The notes below the pieces were generated by a model. The model was given only the letters and a program-made list of their open reading frames with translations, did no database searches and had not been told where the DNA came from. 15,403 bases of DNA from an uncultured bacterium (lineage in GTDB: Bacteria > Bacillota > Clostridia > Oscillospirales > Butyricicoccaceae): NCBI GenBank assembly GCA_905215125.1, contig CAJMOV010000018.1:1-15403 (forward strand), in the 5' to 3' direction. Positions 7,664 to 13,577 of the stretch are shown here, one piece after another (within the stretch, counting starts at the first letter, position 1; the number at the start of each line of letters is the position of its first letter). The position numbers and the translations under genes were made by a program.

Positions 7664-8443
7664 TTACTCCGTCGGAGCGGCTGTAGAAGGGGCATCGCCG
7701 CCGCGCTCTGTATAATACTGCGTGACGCTGTCCATAAAGCCGTCCGCAGCGCTGAGACCGGTGACGATCAGCTCAACGCGGCGGTTGCGCGCGCGTTCTT
7801 CTGATGTGGCGTTGCTCGATATTGGCCGCCACTGACCGTAGCCAATACTGACCAGCTTGGCCGGGTCGATGATGTTTTTTTCCTGCAGGTAAAGCAAAAC
7901 CGTAGTGGCGCGGTTGGATGACAAAAAACGGTCGACCGTCGGGTCGTTGGGCTCGTTGGGCCGCGCTTGGGCGGTATGGCCCAAAACGCGAATTTCATCT
8001 ATGGAGTCACGCGCCTGCAGGAGAGCTTCGGATACCTGATCCAGGACGACGCGGCCACTGTCCAGCAACGTCGCGCTGTCGCCGCTGAAAAAAACCGTTT
8101 CGTTGAAGGAAACGAAGACGTAGCCGTCGCCTTGCGTGACCGATATATTCTGCTGCGCGCCCTGTTCGGAAACATAGGCGGACAGCGTTTGATAAAGCTG
8201 CTCCATCGCGGCGTCAATTTCCGCCTGATCAAGGACGGGATCGGTTTCCTCGCCGCCATTGCCGAGATGGTCGGACGTGGTGGGGATGGCGTCGGGGTTA
8301 AAGCTCTGCACCAGCTGCTCCCACTTTTGCTGATCCAGCGTTGACATGGAATACAGCAGGACAAAGAAGCACAGCAGCAGGGTGACCATATCGCCGTAGG
8401 TGTCCATCCAGCTGGCGCCGCCACCTGATTTTCGTTTTTTCAT
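7664..8443 (-). CDS. motB: MotB-type stator protein
   Basis: MotB anchors the stator to the cell wall and carries the ion-binding aspartate. The protein has 259 residues. A short basic N terminus (KKRKS) leads to one membrane segment (about residues 17-34), with the essential Asp at D18 in WMDTYGDMVTLL. A plug/linker region follows (about 35-105). The OmpA-type peptidoglycan-binding domain spans about 108-228 and includes RNRRVEL (219-225). The membrane segment reads CFFVLLYSMS, and its Cys is 7 residues after the Asp as in sodium-type PomB. This hints at a sodium-driven motor, but the call of ion is an inference. GGGAGTGA precedes the ATG; motA ends 35 bases upstream. Confidence 0.95.
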   Translation of the reverse strand: MKKRKSGGGASWMDTYGDMVTLLLCFFVLLYSMSTLDQQKWEQLVQSFNPDAIPTTSDHLGNGGEETDPVLDQAEIDAAMEQLYQTLSAYVSEQGAQQNISVTQGDGYVFVSFNETVFFSGDSATLLDSGRVVLDQVSEALLQARDSIDEIRVLGHTAQARPNEPNDPTVDRFLSSNRATTVLLYLQEKNIIDPAKLVSIGYGQWRPISSNATSEERARNRRVELIVTGLSAADGFMDSVTQYYTERGGDAPSTAAPTE

Positions 8444-8478
8444 GGAAATTTCTCACTCCCATCCGGGCCTTGCTGCGA

Positions 8479-9318
8479 TTATTTCTGCTTTCTGGCCTTT
8501 CTGCCGCCTTCCTCGCCGCCCGCCATTTCGCGCTGCTTCTGAGACATATAGGTCAGCAGCTTTTCCTTGAGGAACTTGGGGTTTTCACCTGATTGGATGG
8601 ACATGATGCCTTCGACGATGATAAGCTTGCACAGCACCTCTTCCTCGTCGCGGCTGCGCAGGTTGGTGGCGATGGGGCTGAAAATCATGTGGGCCAGAAT
8701 ACAGCCGTACAGGGTGGTGATCAGGGCGGTGCCCATGTCGCTGCCGATAGTGCTGGATCCGCCTTCCTCCATATTCAGGTTTTTCAGCATGTTGATAAGG
8801 CCGACCAGGGTGCCCACCATACCGAAGGCCGGCGCGACGGAGGAGGCCTTATCATACATGCCGGCGACGTCCTCGTGGCGTGAGGACATCTGCTCGATGT
8901 CGTTGTTGAGGATATCGCGCACCTTGTCGGGATCGTTGGCGTCAACGATAAGCATAATGGCCTGCTTAAAGAAGGGGTCCTCCTGCTGATTGGCCTTTTC
9001 CTCTAATGCCAGAAGGCCGTTTTTGCGGGCGACCTGGGCCAAATCGACCAGCTGGTCGATGTAGTAGGTGGGGTTGAATTTTTTGGTATTAAGCAGGATC
9101 TTGAAGTGCTTGGGCATGGAGGAGACCATTTTGATAGGAAAACTGGCCACGACGACTGCCAATGTACAGCCGATGGTGATCATAATGCTGGACGCATCAA
9201 AGAAGTTTTTCAGCTGATCGAAATGAACGCTGATAGAACCGTCTACGGTTTTAAACGCCATACCCAGCACGATAAAAACGACGGCCAGAATGGTGCCGAT
9301 GAGATAGGTTATGTTCAT
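8479..9318 (-). CDS. motA: MotA-type stator protein
   Basis: MotA forms the five-subunit ring of the stator; its cytoplasmic loop pushes on FliG while ions pass between it and MotB. The protein has 279 residues with four membrane segments (about 4-21, 43-60, 160-178, 197-218). The cytoplasmic loop carries the conserved charged residues R98 and E106 (RKNGLLALE). The prolines that act in torque generation are present at P163 (APAFG) and P215 (FSP). T170 and T201-T202 (ALITTLYG) match threonines known from sodium-type PomA rather than the residues of E. coli MotA. The C-terminal tail is rich in Gly, Lys and Arg. GGAGG lies 12 bases before the ATG, a long spacing, and a short hairpin (9339-9356) lies just upstream of it. 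Confidence 0.96.
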   Translation of the reverse strand: MNITYLIGTILAVVFIVLGMAFKTVDGSISVHFDQLKNFFDASSIMITIGCTLAVVVASFPIKMVSSMPKHFKILLNTKKFNPTYYIDQLVDLAQVARKNGLLALEEKANQQEDPFFKQAIMLIVDANDPDKVRDILNNDIEQMSSRHEDVAGMYDKASSVAPAFGMVGTLVGLINMLKNLNMEEGGSSTIGSDMGTALITTLYGCILAHMIFSPIATNLRSRDEEEVLCKLIIVEGIMSIQSGENPKFLKEKLLTYMSQKQREMAGGEEGGRKARKQK

Positions 9319-9338
9319 ATCAAATGCTCGCCTCCACC

Positions 9339-9356
9339 CGGGCGTGTCGACGCCCG
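9339..9356 (-). repeat. Inverted repeat (hairpin) just before motA ribosome binding site
   Basis: CGGGCG and its exact reverse complement CGCCCG are separated by 6 bases. In the transcript the hairpin ends 3 bases before the motA GGAGG. No T-run follows it, so it is not an intrinsic terminator. It could influence ribosome access to motA or mark an RNA processing point. With only 6 base pairs it may also be chance in GC-rich DNA. Confidence 0.5.
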
Positions 9357-9379
9357 AATCTTACTTGTTTACAAACGCC

Positions 9380-9595
9380 TCAGCGCTGATCGCGGATGGT
9401 CAGCTGACGGTGAATGTCTTGAACCTTCGCGTTGTACCGGGCGATTTTTTCTATAATCTCCTCCGGGCTTTCCCGGACGATGTAATAGTCGTGATTCATC
9501 ATGACGATCTTGGATTCGGGAATGACCTCAATGGTTTCGATTTGAAGGTGATTGACCAGGAACTGTTCGCGGTTCATCTTGGTTAATAGGATCAT
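9380..9595 (-). CDS. flbD: FlbD family flagellar protein (SwrD-like)
   Basis: FlbD family proteins are small soluble proteins found in Firmicute and spirochaete motility operons. In B. subtilis the homologue SwrD is needed for full flagellar power, acting through the stators; the mechanism is not established. The protein has 71 residues, the same as SwrD. The family shape is visible: an N-terminal MILLTKMN, then FLVNHLQIETIEVIPESKI, then YIVRESPEEIIEKI, ending in a charged helix. The start is the ATG served by AAGGTGG with 8 bases of spacing. An upstream in-frame GTG at 9607 lies inside this ribosome binding site and is rejected. Its place directly before motA-motB fits a link to stator function. 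Confidence 0.93.
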   Translation of the reverse strand: MILLTKMNREQFLVNHLQIETIEVIPESKIVMMNHDYYIVRESPEEIIEKIARYNAKVQDIHRQLTIRDQR

Positions 9596-9603
9596 CAGTC
9601 TTT

Positions 9604-9610
9604 CCACCTT
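9604..9610 (-). promoter_or_regulatory. flbD ribosome binding site deciding the start
   Basis: AAGGTGG on the coding strand lies 8 bases before the ATG at 9595. It overlaps the in-frame GTG at 9607, which therefore cannot be the real start. The surrounding CTGTGAAAGGTGG is shared in part with the fliJ and flhA leaders. Confidence 0.75.
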
Positions 9611-9621
9611 TCACAGCTTCT

Positions 9622-9647
9622 CCCCGGCGGGCGGCCGCCCGCCGGGG
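9622..9647 (-). repeat. Perfect 26-bp GC palindrome between flgE and flbD
   Basis: The half-site CCCCGGCGGGCGG is followed directly by its exact reverse complement, so the 26 bases are self-complementary and every base is G or C. In RNA this would give a very stable stem-loop about 39 bases after the flgE stop and 26 bases before the flbD start. In the coding direction it is followed by AGAAGCTGTG, not by a T-run, so it is not a classic intrinsic terminator. Plausible roles are protection of the 3' end of an flgE transcript, partial termination, or a processing site. These roles are inferred; the palindrome itself is seen directly. Confidence 0.85.
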
Positions 9648-9686
9648 GGAGGGGAGTTGTGTGGCTTCTATCCAGCCGGAACAGGG

Positions 9687-10835
9687 TTAGCGCTTCATAT
9701 TGACCAGCTCTTCGAGCATGGTGTCGGTGACGGTGACAATGCGGGTGTTGGCCTGATAACCGCGCTGGGTTGTGATCATTTCGGAGAACTCGGTCGCAAT
9801 GTCGGTGCCCGAGCTTTCCAGGCCGTTGGGCTGGATTTCCGTGTCGCCCGTGCCCATGATGAGATCGAGGGCGGTCGGATCGTCGTCCTCGCTCTTGTTG
9901 TTCAGGTAGCCGGAAATGGTGTTGCCCACAGAGGCGATGCGCACGTCGCCGGCGCCACCCAGGGCACGGTAATAGGGGCCTTCAACATGGGTAACACCGC
10001 CCGGGTTATCGACGCTTGCAAGCGCCACATAGCCGACGACAACGACTTCCTTGGTCGCCTTGTTGATGCCAGAGATCATGCCGTTGTTATCGATGCTGAT
10101 GCTGTCCAGCTGGATGCACTTGCCCTCGTCGTTGGCAATGCTGTCGCCTGTAGCGCCCGTTCTGTCGCTGGCTTCATGGGTATATCCGTTTTCGTCGACC
10201 CAGTGATAGACGGCGGAGCCTTCACGATAATAGCCTTCTGCATCAGGATCGGTGGGGGCGTTGGCATCAGGGGCTTTGGCGGCCAGGGGCAGGCGAATGG
10301 GCACCAGCTCGGTGCTGACGCCTACCGTAGCGTTGGGGTTATCTGCATTGGTATAATCGTTGACCGTACCGTTGCTGTCTGCATTGGCGGCGGTGACAAA
10401 GCCGTAAACGACGTTGCCGTAGCCGTCGACCAGCCAGCCGTCCTCGTCAAACTCGAAATCGCCGACCCGGGTCAGGCTGAGGCTGCTGGTGTTGGCCGAA
10501 GTGATGTTGCCCAGCTTGTCGCCAACCAAGAAAAAGCCGTCTCCTTTGATCATGCAGTCAAGCGCGCCGTTGGTCGGGACAAAGGATTTGGTGCTCATAT
10601 CCAGGTCAATGGTGCCGATCTGGCTGCCGTAACCGATCTGCGAGGGGTTGGTGCTGCCGGACAGGGCATTGCCCGAAGTGCCGGTCTTCATGCTGGTATA
10701 CAGGGATTCGGAAAAGACCACGCGCCCGGGCTTAAAGCCGTAAGTATTGACGTTGGCAACGTTGTTGCCGATAACGTTGAGTTTGTTCATGTGCGCTTTC
10801 AGGCCGGAAATGGCCGCATACATAGAACCTGTCAT
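9687..10835 (-). CDS. flgE: FlgE, flagellar hook protein
   Basis: FlgE polymerises into the flexible hook joining rod and filament. It is exported by the apparatus encoded around it. The protein has 382 residues. The N-terminal axial motif is intact (SMYAAISGLKAHMNKLNVIG, about residues 4-23, then NNVANVNTYGFK). The C-terminal axial helix contains ATEFSEMITTQRGYQANTRI (347-366). Between them are the usual GDGFF and LTRVGDFEFDEDGWLV patterns. A surface insert of about 95 residues (146-240) is rich in Asp, Asn and Ala. I use the ATG at 10835, giving MTGSMYAAISG. Longer versions add a non-family leader that is really intergenic hairpin sequence. AAGGAG lies 13 bases upstream, a long spacing. Hairpins lie on both sides of this gene. 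Confidence 0.95.
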   Translation of the reverse strand: MTGSMYAAISGLKAHMNKLNVIGNNVANVNTYGFKPGRVVFSESLYTSMKTGTSGNALSGSTNPSQIGYGSQIGTIDLDMSTKSFVPTNGALDCMIKGDGFFLVGDKLGNITSANTSSLSLTRVGDFEFDEDGWLVDGYGNVVYGFVTAANADSNGTVNDYTNADNPNATVGVSTELVPIRLPLAAKAPDANAPTDPDAEGYYREGSAVYHWVDENGYTHEASDRTGATGDSIANDEGKCIQLDSISIDNNGMISGINKATKEVVVVGYVALASVDNPGGVTHVEGPYYRALGGAGDVRIASVGNTISGYLNNKSEDDDPTALDLIMGTGDTEIQPNGLESSGTDIATEFSEMITTQRGYQANTRIVTVTDTMLEELVNMKR

Positions 10836-10848
10836 GCTGAGTAAAAAT

Positions 10849-10854
10849 CTCCTT
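10849..10854 (-). promoter_or_regulatory. flgE ribosome binding site with long spacing
   Basis: AAGGAG on the coding strand lies 13 bases before the ATG at 10835. No start codon lies in frame between it and the ATG, and the residues after that ATG match hook proteins at once, so the start is safe despite the long spacing. Confidence 0.6.
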
Positions 10855-10869
10855 CCGAATTGCGCCGCC

Positions 10870-10896
10870 GGGAACAGGTGCTTCAGACCGGTTCCC
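10870..10896 (-). repeat. Imperfect inverted repeat (hairpin) upstream of flgE
   Basis: GGGAAC and GTTCCC pair exactly. After one mismatch, GGT pairs with ACC around a 7-base loop, giving a 9-pair stem over 27 bases. It sits in the 93-base gap between the TIGR02530-type gene and flgE, about 15 bases before the flgE ribosome binding site. No T-run follows in the coding direction, so termination is unlikely. Its position suggests a 5' stabiliser or processing point for the hook message; this is inference. Confidence 0.65.
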
Positions 10897-10928
10897 AAGA
10901 CATCCATTCGGTCCTGCCTTCTGTATGG

Positions 10929-11318
10929 TTACAGGTGCACGGCGCCGTCGATGTTGGTGAAAATATTGTCCTTTAATTCGTCCTGCGACATGGTAGTAAT
11001 GACCTTGCCGTTGGGAATGTTGATAATAAACGCGCGGGTGGAGTCAAACGCGAGGATGTTGGTCGCGCCCTTAGCCTGTGCGCGCTCAACCGAGCCGGCA
11101 AGCTGACTCATCAGCGCAGGGGTGACCTCGATGCCCCGTTCTTCCGCCCGGTTGATGGCGTGCTTGGAAAAGGCGATGGGGGAGACGGACGCAGGCGCGG
11201 CGGCCTGCTCAAGCTGCTGCCGAAGCAGCGCTCCGAACTGCCCTTTTTCACTTTTCCGCGCGCTCTCGCCGCTCTGCTGCGGCTGAAGTGAATATTGCGG
11301 AGAGATTTTGTCGATCAT
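10929..11318 (-). CDS. TIGR02530-type flagellar operon protein
   Basis: This is a small protein found in Firmicute flagellar operons between flgD and flgE; no firm function is known to me. The protein has 129 residues. The N-terminal third (about 1-45) is polar and Gln-rich, probably disordered. The conserved core begins at FSKHAINRAEERGIEV (50-65), continues through VERAQAKGATNILAF and AFIINIPNGKVITTM (96-110), and ends with NIFTNIDGAV (118-127). These stretches are the recognised hallmarks of the family. GGAGG lies 8 bases before the ATG, and the flgD stop is 19 bases upstream. Its constant place between hook cap and hook genes suggests a role in hook assembly or its control, which is inference only. 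Confidence 0.9.
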   Translation of the reverse strand: MIDKISPQYSLQPQQSGESARKSEKGQFGALLRQQLEQAAAPASVSPIAFSKHAINRAEERGIEVTPALMSQLAGSVERAQAKGATNILAFDSTRAFIINIPNGKVITTMSQDELKDNIFTNIDGAVHL

Positions 11319-11337
11319 GGGGCTGGCCTCCTAATGG

Positions 11338-11868
11338 CTATACGGCAGGGGATTGCTCCGTGCCGTCTTCCGGTTTGTCGGTGGGGTCGTCCGGCTTTTC
11401 TGAGGGATCTTCGGTATCCCCCGGTTCTTCAGGTGTCTCCGGTTCAGGCAGGCGTCCGATGGCCATGATACTGCTCAGTGCATAGCCTTTACCATTGACG
11501 AAGATAATTTGTTCGCCGTTATACGAGCCTGTGCCTGTCACAACGCCGACCATTTCCTGCATCTTGCCTTCGCTGTCATAGGTCCCTATGGTTACTTCTT
11601 TACCGACGAGGGATGCCGAATACATCAGCGTCGTCGCATCGGTGATGGTAGTGACAGCCTGGACAACCGACATCTGCACCAGTTGGTTGAGCATATCCGA
11701 GGTATCGGCCTGACTGTCAATGCCTTGGTTTTGAAACTGCTGCACCATCAGGTACAAAAAATCTGACATATCCAGCGTATTGTTGTCGCCGCCATAATTG
11801 AGTGAACTGGCCCTTGTGGTATTAGCGGCGCCATAGGAACTGCTCAGACCGTTGAGAAGATCGCTCAT
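11338..11868 (-). CDS. flgD: FlgD, hook cap / hook assembly protein
   Basis: FlgD is the scaffold that caps the growing hook and guides addition of FlgE subunits. The protein has 176 residues. The N-terminal region carries the family pattern DFLYLMVQQFQNQGID (36-51) followed by DMLNQLVQMSVVQAV (58-72). A short beta-rich part follows (SLVGKEVTIG, 86-95, to about 138). The last 38 residues (139-176) are almost all Pro, Glu, Asp, Thr, Lys and Ser, an acidic tail. It lacks the larger C-terminal Ig-like and tudor-like domains of enterobacterial FlgD. I start at the ATG giving MSDLL because AAAGGAGG lies 7 bases before it. The fliK stop sits just upstream of that site. Confidence 0.92.
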   Translation of the reverse strand: MSDLLNGLSSSYGAANTTRASSLNYGGDNNTLDMSDFLYLMVQQFQNQGIDSQADTSDMLNQLVQMSVVQAVTTITDATTLMYSASLVGKEVTIGTYDSEGKMQEMVGVVTGTGSYNGEQIIFVNGKGYALSSIMAIGRLPEPETPEEPGDTEDPSEKPDDPTDKPEDGTEQSPAV

Positions 11869-11884
11869 GCTCGTTCCTCCTTTC

Positions 11885-13018
11885 TTATACTGCCGCATCC
11901 AGCGGCACGAGACCTAGGCGAAGCTGCTGGAGGAAATCCTCGCTGTGCTGCCGTCGGTTATGCTGCTGCGGGTTTTGCTGTTGCCCTTGCTGTTGGCCGC
12001 CGTTGTCCTGTGGATAGTGCTGTGGCTGTTGACTGTCGGCCTGGCGCTGGACTTCGACGTGCACCGGGGCTTGGCTGGTCCCGGCAAGCAGGCCTTCCAA
12101 CGCGGAAACGTGGCTTTCCAGAAGGCCGCCGGCGCGAGATGAAGCCGCGTGCAGCGTGACGTGCAGCGAGCCGTCCTGCGTCCGCGTCATTTCCACCGTT
12201 ACAGTGCCGAGCGACGCGGGAGAGAGCTTGATTTCAACCCGCTGCTCGCCCTTTTGCAGGGCTTTATCCAGAACGGAAGCCAAATCGCTGTCCATGCTGG
12301 GGGAAGCGGTGTCGATGCTCGCGCTTTCGCCGACCTTAACGGGGACGGCTTCTACTTCACGGAAAATGGGTTGCTCGCCCTGGCCGGCCAAGAGGATTTC
12401 TTCACGGCCGGTATCCTGAATGCCCTGCGGGGCTGTGTCGCCCGGCTGCGTCTGCTGCCGGCTGAAAGGGGAAGGCTCGGTCTGCCGGAGTGCGGTATCC
12501 TGCCGGAACGCCGGCCGTTCAATCGCCTGCGCGGACTGGGGCTGCGTAGCCTGTGCTGGCAGCAGGTCGCCAGGCCCGGTGGGGTTAGATGCCTGTGCGG
12601 GCAATGCCACCGCCGTTTGCGGGGCGGGCTGGCTTTGCAGAACGACAGGGGAAAGCGTGCCGGTTTGCAGCGGGATGAACGCAGCGCTGATTGCTTCCGC
12701 AGGGCCGGCCTGTGCCGTCATGTCAAGGGAAGCGACAGGCGCCGCTTGTGCGGCTATCACAGCTGCGGCCAGCGCTTGGGCGTCGAGCCCTTCGGCCTGC
12801 CCGACGCCAATGCCGGCGGATGGGGCTTCTTCCGGCTGCGATTCAGCCTGTTCAGGACGCTGCTCAGCGGATGAGGAGACCTGATTTTGCTTTTGCTCCA
12901 GCAGCGTGCGGAAGGAATTGTCCCTGTTTGAGGGCGCGTCCTGTACCGGGCGGCCGGTCTGCGTCTGTACGCTGCCCATGGCCGTTAGGCTGGCGAGCAT
13001 TTGATCGATCATCTGCAT
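11885..13018 (-). CDS. fliK: FliK, hook-length control protein
   Basis: FliK is the secreted ruler that measures the hook and signals FlhB to switch substrate. The protein has 377 residues. As usual, the first two thirds (about 17-245) are low-complexity and rich in Gln, Pro, Ala and Ser. The conserved Flg_hook C-terminal domain spans about 246-325 and contains VEIKLSPASLGTVTVEM (261-277) and LHVTLHAASSRAGGLLESH (285-303). A second Gln/Asn/Pro/His-rich stretch follows (about 325-356), then a short hydrophobic end. GGAGG lies 9 bases before the ATG. A hairpin lies in the 77-base gap after fliJ, and flgD begins 16 bases downstream. Confidence 0.93.
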   Translation of the reverse strand: MQMIDQMLASLTAMGSVQTQTGRPVQDAPSNRDNSFRTLLEQKQNQVSSSAEQRPEQAESQPEEAPSAGIGVGQAEGLDAQALAAAVIAAQAAPVASLDMTAQAGPAEAISAAFIPLQTGTLSPVVLQSQPAPQTAVALPAQASNPTGPGDLLPAQATQPQSAQAIERPAFRQDTALRQTEPSPFSRQQTQPGDTAPQGIQDTGREEILLAGQGEQPIFREVEAVPVKVGESASIDTASPSMDSDLASVLDKALQKGEQRVEIKLSPASLGTVTVEMTRTQDGSLHVTLHAASSRAGGLLESHVSALEGLLAGTSQAPVHVEVQRQADSQQPQHYPQDNGGQQQGQQQNPQQHNRRQHSEDFLQQLRLGLVPLDAAV

Positions 13019-13031
13019 GTTCTTTCACCTC

Positions 13032-13044
13032 CTTTCAATGAAAG
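13032..13044 (-). repeat. Short inverted repeat touching the fliK ribosome binding site
   Basis: CTTTCA and TGAAAG flank a single base. As RNA it could form CTTTC / GAAAG around a 3-base loop, directly next to the GGAGG of fliK. The stem is short and AT-rich, so any masking of the ribosome binding site would be weak. Listed because it coincides with a translation signal. Confidence 0.3.
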
Positions 13045-13056
13045 ATATCTATGCTG

Positions 13057-13075
13057 CAAGCGGCAAAGCCGCCTG
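13057..13075 (-). repeat. Hairpin between fliJ and fliK
   Basis: In the transcript CAGGCGGC and GCCGCUUG pair over 8 positions (one G-U) around a UUU loop. It lies 20 bases after the fliJ stop and 38 bases before the fliK start. No T-run follows, so it is not an intrinsic terminator. It may stabilise or separate the fliH-fliJ part of the message; the role is inferred. Confidence 0.55.
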
Positions 13076-13095
13076 AAGCCAAAAGAAAAGGAGTG

Positions 13096-13542
13096 TTACA
13101 GCCCGGCGGTGGCGTGGGCGGCGGAGACCAGCTCATCGATAAAGGCCTCGTCGCTCTTTTGTACCTGCTTGTTGTAGGCGGCGAGCTTTTTCTCGCGCAG
13201 CTTTTCCAGCGATTGGGTGCCCTGGCGGGCGGCGACAACCTCGGCCCGCTTGGCTTCTTCGGCGCGGCGCAGGGCGAGCAGCTTCTGCGTTTCACGCTCG
13301 ATGTCGCGCTCCAGCGCGCGCAGGCCGTTTTCATAGGTAATGGCCTGCGCAATGGTGATGCCGGTCAGCTTGCGCTCGCAGAACTCGGCGTTGAGAAGGG
13401 AATAGCCTTCCTCTGCGCGCGCGAGCGCTTCCTCCTGGCGGCGAACCTGCGCCAGAATGGCGCCGTGCTCGGCCAGCAGGGAATCGAGCACCTGCTGCTT
13501 ATAATTGAGCACGGGGTCGAGACTGAAGCTGAACTTCTTCAT
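13096..13542 (-). CDS. fliJ: FliJ, export ATPase complex stalk protein
   Basis: FliJ is a small coiled-coil protein that inserts into the FliI hexamer, resembles the gamma subunit of F-type ATPases, and contacts FlhA. The protein has 148 residues, the normal size. The N-terminal FSFSLDPVLNYKQQ (4-17) is typical, and nearly all the rest is a charged helical coiled coil rich in Glu, Arg, Ala, Leu and Lys. The start is the ATG giving MKKFSFSL, with AAAGG 11 bases upstream; an in-frame GTG at 13551 lies directly against this site and is rejected. It follows fliI by 35 bases, the standard order. The sequence is poorly conserved, so the call rests on the N-terminal motif, coiled coil and position. 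Confidence 0.92.
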   Translation of the reverse strand: MKKFSFSLDPVLNYKQQVLDSLLAEHGAILAQVRRQEEALARAEEGYSLLNAEFCERKLTGITIAQAITYENGLRALERDIERETQKLLALRRAEEAKRAEVVAARQGTQSLEKLREKKLAAYNKQVQKSDEAFIDELVSAAHATAGL

Positions 13543-13577
13543 GGGAATCACGGCCTTTCACAGGAGTAAGCTGCACG

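Noticed and set aside
9622..9660. Palindrome after flgE as an intrinsic terminator
   Set aside because: No T-run follows on the minus strand (AGAAGCTGTG) or on the plus strand (GG-rich), so a classic Rho-independent terminator is not supported.
9552..10844. A 430-codon open frame on the plus strand opposite flgE
   Set aside because: It mirrors the codons of flgE and flbD, runs through the intergenic palindrome, and its product is a Gly/Ala/Val/Asp-rich sequence with no domain I recognise. Long antisense frames are expected in GC-rich genes.
10836..10907. A 24-residue N-terminal extension of FlgE
   Set aside because: The extension does not resemble hook proteins, covers the upstream hairpin, and the ATG at 10835 starts the known hook N terminus behind an AAGGAG site.
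12149..12874. A 241-codon plus-strand open frame with several Cys and Arg
   Set aside because: It is antisense to the low-complexity part of fliK; its composition follows from the Gln/Ala/Pro codons on the other strand.
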